DNA of 52,797 bases from Bacillota bacterium (GTDB lineage Bacteria > Bacillota > Clostridia > Lachnospirales > Lachnospiraceae), in contig JAEWIZ010000024.1 of NCBI GenBank assembly GCA_023386815.1, positions 1-52,797 on the forward strand. Reading direction: 5' to 3'. Below the pieces are notes generated by a model that was not told the origin of the DNA, made no database searches, and saw only the letters and a program-made list of their open reading frames with translations. Both the position numbers and the translations under genes were made by a program. This document shows, piece after piece, positions 9,000 to 16,409 of the stretch. The number at the start of each line of letters is the position of its first letter. Within the stretch, counting starts at the first letter, position 1.

Positions 9000-10011
9000 T
9001 TCCAATCCTCCTGTTCTTCGAAGGCTTTTGCTCCCCATTTCCTTCCGGCTTTGTTCCATCCTTCATTGAGGGCTTTGATTCAACATTTTCCTGAAGGTTT
9101 TCATCACCTACCAGCTGAATAAAATAATTCTCCAGATTAATTTCTTTCGTCGTTATGGATAATAATCCAATACCGCTCTTAATTGCCAGCTCACTGATCT
9201 TATTCGGTTGATCCAAATGATCAAAAATATGAATTGTCCTATCCGGAGTAACTTTATAAGCTTCACAACTCAGTTTAACCTCTAGCAAGGCTGTCATTGC
9301 CTCAACATTATCCACCTTAAGCTCTATATACCGATTACTTTCCTTAGCCAGCTCCTCACTGGTAATCTGTTTTACCAATTTCCCTTTTTCTATAAATCCA
9401 TAACTGCTTACCAAATTCGAAAGCTCAGATAGTATATGGCTGGAAATTAATATTGTAATATTCTTTTCCCTATTTAGCTTCAGTAATAAGTTTCTAATTT
9501 CAACAATACCAAAAGGATCCAGACCGTTAATGGGCTCATCCAGTAATAAAAGCTCCGGCCGATTCATCAGTGCCAAAGCCAGCCCTAAACGTTGCTTCAT
9601 GCCTAATGAATAATCCTTATATTTTTTGCTTCCTGCCTCAGACAACCCAACTTCGATCAAGGCCTCCTCTACGCAATTTTTATCAGGAATTCCTCGTTGA
9701 ATACGATAGTATTCCAGATTCTGTTTTCCTGTCATATAGGAATAGAAGCTGGGGGTTTCAATAATTGCTCCGATCTGTTTACGCTTTTGATTTAAGGCAT
9801 CCTCTGAAGATACACCAAATAGACTGATCTGTCCCTCGGTTGCAAAGGCTTGGCCTGTGATCATTCTAAGTATGGTTGTCTTTCCGGCACCATTTTTTCC
9901 TACAAGTCCATAGATATCACCCTGCCGGATCTCTAAATTTACATGATCAACAGCTCTGATGTTTTTATACTTTTTTGTCAGACTGTTCGTAGATAAAATA
10001 ACCTCTCTCAC
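8992..10011 (-). CDS. ABC transporter ATP-binding protein, BcrA-like
   Basis: ATPase subunit of 339 aa. The Walker A box is GKNGAGKTT (38-46), the signature lies in KDYSLGMKQRLGLALAL, and Walker B is LLLLDEPINGLDP. The last 35 or so residues are a polar, Lys/Glu/Pro-rich tail beyond the usual fold. The start is taken as GTG at 10011, because AAAGGAG lies 7-8 nt before it; an upstream ATG at 10044 has no ribosome site. It belongs to the BcrA-type family that protects against peptide antibiotics, and is coupled to the overlapping permease. Confidence 0.86.
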   Translation of the reverse strand: MREVILSTNSLTKKYKNIRAVDHVNLEIRQGDIYGLVGKNGAGKTTILRMITGQAFATEGQISLFGVSSEDALNQKRKQIGAIIETPSFYSYMTGKQNLEYYRIQRGIPDKNCVEEALIEVGLSEAGSKKYKDYSLGMKQRLGLALALMNRPELLLLDEPINGLDPFGIVEIRNLLLKLNREKNITILISSHILSELSNLVSSYGFIEKGKLVKQITSEELAKESNRYIELKVDNVEAMTALLEVKLSCEAYKVTPDRTIHIFDHLDQPNKISELAIKSGIGLLSITTKEINLENYFIQLVGDENLQENVESKPSMKDGTKPEGNGEQKPSKNRRIGNA

Positions 10012-10093
10012 CTTATTACTCCTTTCATATTCTGATCCGCTCATTTTCTTGCACTAGGTTACCAGGGCAACTATGAGCTCATCTTCAGTAATC

Positions 10094-10126
10094 AGTATAG
10101 CGGTTATTTCTTAAATAGTACTTAAA
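10094..10126 (-). promoter_or_regulatory. Likely activator-dependent promoter of the ABC operon
   Basis: On the minus strand a -10 box TATACT (10094-10099) lacks a good -35. In its place are two direct TTTAAG hexamers (10110-10115 and 10121-10126) exactly 11 bp apart. That is the geometry of OmpR-family response-regulator sites. The regulator gene lies immediately upstream, so autocatalytic induction of the ABC genes by it is a reasonable inference. Confidence 0.45.
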
Positions 10127-10240
10127 CAAAATTAAAGAAAGTATAAAGATTATCTCTTAATTTTATGCTCTAGCAAAACTCAGCTAAAAAACTCTTGTCA
10201 TGATAGCCTTCATTAAAAGCATTAAATCACACGATATATA

Positions 10241-10924
10241 TTATAATAAGGTATCCAATTTGAAACCGATCCCCCATACCGTCTTGATGTAGGACTCCTC
10301 ATCAAACTCTTTAATCTTTTTGCGGATATTACTAATATGCACATTAATGGTATTATCTTCTCCATAATATCCCGATTTCCATATCTCCTGAAATACCTGC
10401 TCCTTTGTAAATACTCGCTCGGGATTTTGCACCAGCAGCTTTAAGATATCGAATTCATGGGCTGTAAGTGACAAGGAATTCCCCTTGACATAAGCCTCTC
10501 TAGACGTTTCCTTAAGTACCAACTGTTTAAAGGATAAATCCCTCTCTTTTGGCTCCGGCACCAATTTATTGCATCTTCTCAGGACTGCTTCCACACGAGC
10601 CAGCAGCTCCTCAAGTTGAAAGGGCTTTGTAATATAGTCATCCGCTCCACTTTTTAGAAGCTTCACTCGATCCTCTAATGCACTTTTTGCTGAAACAACA
10701 ATAATTGGTGTTGAAACTGTTCCTTTTATCTCAGCTATTAAATCCTCTCCTGTTAGTCCCGGCAACATCAGATCTAGAAGGATCAAATCAAAGCTATTCA
10801 TGGAGAGCTGTAGTCTCGCTTCCGTTCCTGAAAAGGCTGCAACGGTTTGATAATGCTCTCTTTCAAGATAACGGCATAACAGTCGGTTAATATCCACATC
10901 ATCTTCTACAATAAGTACTTTCAT
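10241..10924 (-). CDS. Response regulator, OmpR/PhoB family
   Basis: Two-domain regulator of 227 aa. The receiver domain has E7/D8/D9, phospho-acceptor D51 in LILLDLMLPG, and the conserved K in YITKPF. The C-terminal winged helix (about 130-225) has the typical LTAHEFDILKLLVQNPERVFTKEQ and the ending TVWGIGFKL. GGAGG 7 nt before the ATG at 10924 fixes the start; an upstream TTG adds only two codons. It heads a leftward set of regulator, ATPase, permease and kinase, but a 229-bp gap with its own promoter separates it from the ABC genes. It probably controls them. Confidence 0.9.
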   Translation of the reverse strand: MKVLIVEDDVDINRLLCRYLEREHYQTVAAFSGTEARLQLSMNSFDLILLDLMLPGLTGEDLIAEIKGTVSTPIIVVSAKSALEDRVKLLKSGADDYITKPFQLEELLARVEAVLRRCNKLVPEPKERDLSFKQLVLKETSREAYVKGNSLSLTAHEFDILKLLVQNPERVFTKEQVFQEIWKSGYYGEDNTINVHISNIRKKIKEFDEESYIKTVWGIGFKLDTLL

Positions 10925-11281
10925 CCACAAACCTCCACTTACTATCTACATTTTTATATAATTTTCATTTATCACTTTATAAAAACGATTCACTTCATAG
11001 AATGTTGTCATAATTCTACTTGTCTGTTCCATTATTTACCTCGGATTATAGCATAATACAATTGCTTAAACAACTGCAGGCATTCACTTCACATAATATT
11101 TAGGCGATAGAGACCACTTGACTGATATGGAGCGGGGTCTTTTATAAAAGAAAGGCGAATCCTCGGATTCGCCTTTCTGTATTATCTTCCTATGAAATCT
11201 TCTTATAAAAATGGCTATCTTTGTATCTATTTAAAGTAGATATGCATTAATTGCATCCTTTTAAGAATAGATCTACTTTTA
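10925..11281. other. 357-bp spacer between padR and the response regulator
   Basis: No gene is seen. The right side holds a terminator hairpin (11151-11176). Next to the padR stop is a looser inverted repeat, AAAGTAGAT (11233-11241) with ATCTACTTT (11271-11279), enclosing an ATGCA/TGCAT pair. The left side should contain the promoter of the response regulator gene, but I could not pick convincing -35/-10 boxes. Confidence 0.5.
11151..11176 (-). terminator. Terminator downstream of padR
   Basis: A 12-bp perfect inverted repeat, AAAGGCGAATCC / GGATTCGCCTTT, has a minimal 2-nt centre. It is followed on the minus strand by a CTTTTAT tract. It lies about 105 bp past the PadR stop codon and could also act weakly on the plus strand. 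Confidence 0.65.
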
Positions 11282-11824
11282 TTATATGTTTTCTAATTCC
11301 TCCAACATCTCTCTACTCCAATCACTGTAAAGCTTTGCCTGGCGTAGCCCAAGGTCAAGCACCTTCAAAATCTGTCGGTGATTGTTATGCATATCTATGA
11401 TCTGGTTTAATTCCTGCCAAAACAGCTGAAACAGAACTACTTTCTGATCTGCCTGCTCCTTAAACTCAATTAGATGTCTCTTCATCTCCTCCACATTTTG
11501 TTCTGTGGCAAAATACATCTTTAATAAAAACTCGCTACGAATCGTATCCTTTTCGTTCTCAGCTTCCATCCACCGCTTTAAAGCCTGAGTTCCTTCCGGT
11601 GTGATTCTGTATTTTATCTTCTCTATCTTTGCCTTTCCCGGTTGATCAGAAAATGCCTGCTCAATCAACCCTTCTTCCTTTAGCTTACTTAGTTCCGGGT
11701 AAATCTGCCCATAGCTTTCCTGCCAAAAGAAAGACATTCGGATATCAATTATTTTCTTTATGTCATATCCACTTAGGTCTTCCTCCTGTAGTAGACCAAG
11801 GATAACAAATCTTGTTTTTTTCAT
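11282..11824 (-). CDS. PadR family transcriptional regulator
   Basis: Cytoplasmic repressor-type protein of 180 aa. The N-terminal PadR winged helix (about 5-80) has the family opening TRFVILGLLQEEDLSGYDIKKII and WQESYGQIYPELSKLKEEGLI. The C-terminal Vir_act_alpha_C-like helical dimerisation region spans about 90-178. It is the second gene of a leftward pair, 62 bp after the Fe-S membrane protein. A tandem palindrome upstream of that pair is the obvious candidate operator, so PadR probably represses its own operon. The inducing signal is unknown. Confidence 0.9.
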   Translation of the reverse strand: MKKTRFVILGLLQEEDLSGYDIKKIIDIRMSFFWQESYGQIYPELSKLKEEGLIEQAFSDQPGKAKIEKIKYRITPEGTQALKRWMEAENEKDTIRSEFLLKMYFATEQNVEEMKRHLIEFKEQADQKVVLFQLFWQELNQIIDMHNNHRQILKVLDLGLRQAKLYSDWSREMLEELENI

Positions 11825-11886
11825 GTCTTCCTCCCTTCCTACACCTGTGCAGCTATGATATCTTTAGCCTTAATAACTATCTCAAA

Positions 11887-12609
11887 CTATTTCATCTGAT
11901 AACGAATTACCTTCTTTTGACATGTATCGATACAAGCACCACATAAGATACACTCTGTATCGTCCATCTTTCCCATCTGAACCTTATCATTAACCTTTAA
12001 GCTCATTGGACAGGCTTTGTCACAGGCATGGCAGTTCACACACTTTCCTTTTTCTGCTGTCAGGCGTAGCTGTTTGATATGTAGGATTTGTCCGAGTTTA
12101 CTTCCTATCACCATAAAAGGTGCCATCCAGCAAATATAATGACAGAAGGCTCTTTTACCGCCTACTAGCGACGGAATAACAATCAATAGAATGATTCCAT
12201 AATAGATAACATAGGCATAGATATTAGAAATTGATATTCCGTGGTCCGTCATATAGAAAAAGTTAATACTAATTTCTTTACTGCGATTCAAAAAGCTAAT
12301 AATTACAGCAACAATCCACACCGTCCAAATCACATACTTGATATTATTTTTGAAACCTTGCTTCGGACTTTTCGTTGTAATCAGAGTTGTACATTCCTGA
12401 ATTCCTCCTGCCGGACATAGGTATGCGCAAAATAACCTCCCAAGAAAAATGGAAGATACGAGCATTGCAGCAAATACGACGAAACTTCCGCTAATGATTC
12501 CTTCCAAAGCACCTTGAATTATTAGGTAAGGAGATAAATAGTAAATAGTAATTGGGAATAACAGCATTGCAGAAATAATAATTAATTTTCGAACATTTTG
12601 CCTTTTCAT
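11887..12609 (-). CDS. 4Fe-4S membrane protein, NapH/Fer4_5 type
   Basis: Membrane Fe-S protein of 240 aa with about five hydrophobic segments. A CAYLCPAGGIQE motif after the second segment and WMAPF resemble NapH/CcoG-type proteins. Two C-terminal cysteine clusters, CVNCHACDKACP and CILCGACIDTC, each bind a [4Fe-4S] centre. It should pass electrons between a membrane donor and a soluble partner, but no reductase is nearby to identify the pathway. GGAGG 9 nt before the ATG supports the start. It is cotranscribed with padR, suggesting induction by a redox stress or small-molecule signal. Confidence 0.82.
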   Translation of the reverse strand: MKRQNVRKLIIISAMLLFPITIYYLSPYLIIQGALEGIISGSFVVFAAMLVSSIFLGRLFCAYLCPAGGIQECTTLITTKSPKQGFKNNIKYVIWTVWIVAVIISFLNRSKEISINFFYMTDHGISISNIYAYVIYYGIILLIVIPSLVGGKRAFCHYICWMAPFMVIGSKLGQILHIKQLRLTAEKGKCVNCHACDKACPMSLKVNDKVQMGKMDDTECILCGACIDTCQKKVIRYQMK

Positions 12610-12685
12610 GCTTGGTTGCCTCCATCGGAATTATTTGATTCAAATGACAAGTGTGTCGTTCATATCACTTATATATATCCTAAAT

Positions 12686-12715
12686 ATATCTTTTAGATAT
12701 ATATCTTTTAGATAT
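12686..12715. promoter_or_regulatory. Tandem 15-bp palindromes, probable PadR operator
   Basis: ATATCTTTTAGATAT occurs twice without a gap, at 12686-12700 and 12701-12715. Imperfect arms flank it (TATATCCTAAA to the left, TTTATAGGATATC to the right), so the whole 12669-12727 region is a large near-symmetric site. It lies about 77 bp before the start of the NapH-like gene, where a repressor site is expected. Confidence 0.55.
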
Positions 12716-12916
12716 TTATAGGATATCATTTTTATTAGCATCCGTCAATATCAATTTCATTGTATTGCATTAATTATAATATTCTATTTATGCTTGATCT
12801 CTAAATACCTTGTTGAATCATTTTCTTTATACCTTCACACAGTGTTTTCTTAACATACACAAAAACATATCCTAATGTTATACTTGACCTTAGTTATCAT
12901 GATAATAGATATTATA

Positions 12917-12958
12917 AAAGACCAGATGCCTTTTATATTTTAACAGTCATCTGGTCTT
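12917..12958 (-). terminator. Terminator after the DUF5716/5717 block
   Basis: The inverted repeat AAAGACCAGATG / CATCTGGTCTT, with a 19-nt AT-rich loop, is followed on the minus strand by TTTTAT. It begins 4 bp after the stop of the leftward coiled-coil membrane protein gene. Confidence 0.65.
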
Positions 12959-12962
12959 ATGA

Positions 12963-14150
12963 TTACTCTACTTCAATTCGATATCTTCTTAACATTTTCT
13001 CGCCCTCATCCCTGCAATCCGGATAAGTATTCATCGTTGATTGTATGGTCTGCAATGCATCTTCCCTCTGCCTTGAATTTATATCAATACGCTCACGCAG
13101 CTTCTGCCTTCTTACATTTAACCTATGACGAACCTCCACCATTTCCTTATTATCCAGAAGGGCGGACGTCTGGAATATCCAGATTTCAGCATCTTTAATT
13201 CCGAATTTCTGAAGCTGCTGTATTAACTCGTTATTATAAAATTCAATTAATTCTGTATTTGTCTTATATCTTCTTGATTCATCCTTTAAGCGTACATATT
13301 CCTCCCATAGGGTTTTTAATTGGTCACTGCTCTCAACGTTATATTTGCTATAACTGTACTCAAGGTAATTACGGTTGTTCACCGACTTAATCTTCACCTT
13401 ATTAATCAACATAATCAAACGGTTTTGTTTCAGTTGAAGCAGTGCTATGTCCCCCATATTTTTTCTTGCTTCCAGTATAATGTAAAGCGCAGATGCCATT
13501 CCCATTAAAACGGTAAGCAAGAAGGGTACGGTGACGTTTGCCTTTGCATTGTTTGACAATGCAGCAAAGAACACGAATAATATAAGAATGATAATACTTG
13601 TCGTAATAGCAATCCCCTTAAGAAAGGCTTGTTTATTTATAATATCCTTCTGCTCCAATTCTAAGGCTTCTCTTTCCTCTTCCAGATGTGCCAAATCCTG
13701 CTCTATCGCTACCTGGTAGTCTTCGTTCTCTTTGATGGTAGGTAATTCCCTTGGTATTTGCATTTCATAGCGGTCAAAAAGACGATACCCGGAGTCAGAA
13801 AGAATGGAATTCCGATTCTGAAGCTTATTACGCTCTTTCGTCAAATTATAGATATTTCTAGCAGCCTCTTCAAGTATTCCCCTTTCCTCAAGGGGAATCA
13901 AATCAATCTTTTGCATATCAGTAAGATATGAGGTGACTGCCTGATACTCGGCTTTTGCCTCCTCCATCTGCCTGCCGCTCTCAGCTATAATTTCACAATT
14001 ATCTTTCATATAGGTAAGCCGTTCCGAAAAAGTGCCTAGACGGATTGTTTTCCTTATGGTTTTAATTTCCTTCTTAGTCTCTGACGGGAAGGTCTCTTCC
14101 TGTATAACGTTATCATTTTTTTGTTTCTTTAACCGATCAAACAAGCCCAT
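12963..14150 (-). CDS. Coiled-coil protein with central membrane hairpin, unknown
   Basis: Protein of 395 aa without a family I can name. Residues 1-30 are polar and charged (MGLFDRLKKQKND). Long helical, coiled-coil-like stretches span about 40-175. Two membrane segments follow (about 178-198 and 207-226) with a short outside loop. A second cytoplasmic coiled-coil region covers 230-395. It is last in the four-gene leftward block after the TPR protein (85-bp gap). The topology, with both ends probably in the cytoplasm, suggests a membrane anchor for the soluble Hsp70-like and TPR proteins encoded upstream. That role is inferred from context only. Confidence 0.65.
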   Translation of the reverse strand: MGLFDRLKKQKNDNVIQEETFPSETKKEIKTIRKTIRLGTFSERLTYMKDNCEIIAESGRQMEEAKAEYQAVTSYLTDMQKIDLIPLEERGILEEAARNIYNLTKERNKLQNRNSILSDSGYRLFDRYEMQIPRELPTIKENEDYQVAIEQDLAHLEEEREALELEQKDIINKQAFLKGIAITTSIIILILFVFFAALSNNAKANVTVPFLLTVLMGMASALYIILEARKNMGDIALLQLKQNRLIMLINKVKIKSVNNRNYLEYSYSKYNVESSDQLKTLWEEYVRLKDESRRYKTNTELIEFYNNELIQQLQKFGIKDAEIWIFQTSALLDNKEMVEVRHRLNVRRQKLRERIDINSRQREDALQTIQSTMNTYPDCRDEGEKMLRRYRIEVE

Positions 14151-14235
14151 CTTTTTACCTTTCCTTATCCCAATTCTACCATTCTATGAAATATTCACCG
14201 ATTTAATATTCCTATCAAATCAGGAAGTAACTACC

Positions 14236-15066
14236 CTACATTTGCCTGATTTTACCTTTCCAGACCTCTAGCATTTCATCCACCAACTGATAAAACTCCT
14301 CACTGTCTCCCTTGGATTGTATCTGTTTTAGCTCCTCCAGCTTCTTCAATTGTTCTGACGATTGAATGTCCTGCTCACTTTGCTGCATAAAGGAATGAAC
14401 CGACTGTTCCATCTCTTCATTGATCTGGTACTCTGTTAAAATATTATAATAGGTATCATCGTTACTGAAAAGCTTTTTGGTAAATAAAAACTGTGATAGG
14501 CTTTCCTTCCGATTATTACGTTCATATGCATATAAGAACAATCTGGAAGCTTCCTTTAGCCCGGTCATATGAACCTTTGCAACCGCTAAATTATGATAAA
14601 CATCTCCGTACTCCTCCGGTGTTAGTTCTGCCGCATCTTTTGATACAATAATATTCTCATATTCTGTAGCTGCTTCCAGGTACTGGCCTCTCTGCAAATA
14701 ATGGTTTGCTTTGATTAAGTATCTTTTTATCACCGGCATACCTATAACAGTATCGAGAATCTTAAGAGCTGACTTAATTTCTTCTTCTGTATAATAATCA
14801 GCGCTGCACAAGATCACTGTGATAAGCGTTTTCATATCAGCTTTTTGTCGTTTTAATAGCTTTAGCTTGTCTGCACGCTCTGTCAGCTTAAGTTCTGTTC
14901 CGATCCAATCAAACAAATCTTCACTAAGCATATCTTCCTCTATCATATATATATGGTGATAGAGATAATAACAGAGTTCCTCAATGGAATAAATACGAAT
15001 ACCACTTGCAAGAAATCCATATGGTCTTGTTGTTCGTTCTCCACTGCATAATATCAGCTTACCCAT
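14236..15066 (-). CDS. TPR-like protein of the DUF5716/5717 block
   Basis: Soluble protein of 276 aa. The first 90 or so residues (KLILCSGERTTRPYGFLASGIRIYSIEELCYYLYHH) form a distinctive N-terminal region. Residues 110-220 look like tetratricopeptide helices (LIKANHYLQRGQYLEAATEYENII, GDVYHNLAVAKVHMTGLKEASRLFLYAYERN). The C-terminus is Gln/Glu-rich and helical. GGAGG 6-8 nt before the ATG supports the start. It begins 12 bp after the DUF5716 gene, so they are coupled. TPR proteins often bridge chaperone-like ATPases and clients, which is a guess here. Confidence 0.7.
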   Translation of the reverse strand: MGKLILCSGERTTRPYGFLASGIRIYSIEELCYYLYHHIYMIEEDMLSEDLFDWIGTELKLTERADKLKLLKRQKADMKTLITVILCSADYYTEEEIKSALKILDTVIGMPVIKRYLIKANHYLQRGQYLEAATEYENIIVSKDAAELTPEEYGDVYHNLAVAKVHMTGLKEASRLFLYAYERNNRKESLSQFLFTKKLFSNDDTYYNILTEYQINEEMEQSVHSFMQQSEQDIQSSEQLKKLEELKQIQSKGDSEEFYQLVDEMLEVWKGKIRQM

Positions 15067-15078
15067 GATACCCCTCCA

Positions 15079-16344
15079 TCAGACTTGTATCTTATATATC
15101 ATTTCATTTCCCGTACCTTGAAAAAGTTCTCCAAAACCAAGATCTGTTACTTTAATAACTGCTTGATCTTTACTCTCACAGCTAAAATCAATCCTAAGCC
15201 TGGTTGTCCGATCCATTTTTCCTGTCCACTCTGCTAAACGCAAGACATGTCTGACAGCATCCTTTGACATAATACTTTTTAGGGTAAGCTCAAGGTTCGG
15301 TTCTCCTTCCGGAATCACCTCAATTCCCTTCTCTACCTCATACCATATTTGTCCTGCTTCCATTAACGACAATTCCATATACTTTGTATCAACATACACT
15401 CGAATTGCAACTGAGGTTGTTACCATATCATCATTTAATAATAAAACGTCCTGCAACTTTGTATCTCCCGATAATTCCTTAGCAGCATAACAGGCTCCCA
15501 GTGTAAATAAATTCTGACCTACAAAGCCTCTTCGTCCAACGCACAATTTTTTGATTGTCTCCTCCGCCCAGCTGCCTTCAAAGCCTTCCCCCGTAAAATA
15601 CAGTGTAGTAACCAACTGTTTATGTAGTACTGCATTGGCTACATTCTCGAAAAGATATGGGCAGTTTATTTCTTTGTTTGATAAAACCTGTGGATTTAGC
15701 TCCAGAGTTAGATCAGTCTTGGCAAGGCCTGCTATCATTGGCTTTACTCTTCGATTAATTTGTATCTGATAATAATTAAGGCCGTCCTTATTAAAATCGA
15801 ACAGACCAACATCATTATTCCATAAAGCCCTGTCCTGGCTTAAAGCATAGTATAAATACGCCCCTGCATGGCTAATGACGAAAGTCCTGTCCTTCTCAAG
15901 CCCCAAATTAAACAACGCTTCATAAATATGTCCAACAAATTCCGGTTCTGCATCAGAAACAGTGACTACCAACTTTGTAATTGGATCTGTAGGAAAGTGG
16001 TTACGTATCAGCACTAATGATTTACGAAAGAACTTTTCCAGTAATACTACCGCTGGAAATTGAGCTTCCATAACTTCAACCATTTCATTTTTACGTACTT
16101 TGTCCAAGATCTGCTCAACTAAGACACCTGCTCCATTCTCAGCACAGGAAAGTGCATCCTCACCATATAGCCATTGCTTTGTATCAGTTCTAACACATAA
16201 AACTGTAGGAATCTTATTATCACTTCCTTCAAGCTCTGAACTCCCGATTGGTAAGGGTTCCCCAGTCTTATAGCTATAGCAGCTAATCTGCGTAAAATCA
16301 TCACATAAATCGTATCCGACAATTACTTTCCTTGGCGCATCCAT
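15079..16344 (-). CDS. DUF5716 protein with Hsp70/actin-like ATPase fold
   Basis: Protein of 421 aa resembling an Hsp70 nucleotide-binding domain. It begins VIVGYDLCDDFTQISCY (phosphate-1-like, D12), then KIPTVLCV and YGEDAL, which match Hsp70's P-S-V-V and G-x-x-A segments. DVGLFDFNKDGL (178-189) stands where DLGGGTFD is expected, and TGEGFEG (251-257) with NLFTLGACYAAKE (278-290) matches the adenosine-binding region. The glycine-rich phosphate loops are altered, so hydrolysis may be weak or absent. There is no substrate-binding domain. AAGGAG precedes the ATG. It is paired with the DUF5717 gene 65 bp upstream. I recall both as Lachnospiraceae-type families without known function. Confidence 0.72.
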   Translation of the reverse strand: MDAPRKVIVGYDLCDDFTQISCYSYKTGEPLPIGSSELEGSDNKIPTVLCVRTDTKQWLYGEDALSCAENGAGVLVEQILDKVRKNEMVEVMEAQFPAVVLLEKFFRKSLVLIRNHFPTDPITKLVVTVSDAEPEFVGHIYEALFNLGLEKDRTFVISHAGAYLYYALSQDRALWNNDVGLFDFNKDGLNYYQIQINRRVKPMIAGLAKTDLTLELNPQVLSNKEINCPYLFENVANAVLHKQLVTTLYFTGEGFEGSWAEETIKKLCVGRRGFVGQNLFTLGACYAAKELSGDTKLQDVLLLNDDMVTTSVAIRVYVDTKYMELSLMEAGQIWYEVEKGIEVIPEGEPNLELTLKSIMSKDAVRHVLRLAEWTGKMDRTTRLRIDFSCESKDQAVIKVTDLGFGELFQGTGNEMIYKIQV

Positions 16345-16409
16345 GTACTGTTCTCCTTAATTAATCAATTGGGTAGGTGATTGCGTAACTCAGAAACTAC
16401 TGCTATTTT

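Larger units (their letters stand above)
12610..12962. other. 353-bp AT-rich spacer with operator and terminator
   Basis: No gene is seen. The stretch holds the tandem palindromic operator at 12669-12727, which serves the leftward Fe-S/PadR pair. It also holds the terminator at 12917-12958 of the four-gene block arriving from the right. The remainder is AT-rich without recognisable motifs. Confidence 0.5.

Noticed and set aside
9570..9764. Plus-strand open frame inside the BcrA-like ATPase gene
   Set aside because: Antisense shadow of a conserved ATPase domain without initiation signals.
12959..13198. Plus-strand open frame within the coiled-coil gene
   Set aside because: It is fully antisense to a well-supported gene and its start lies in the terminator region.
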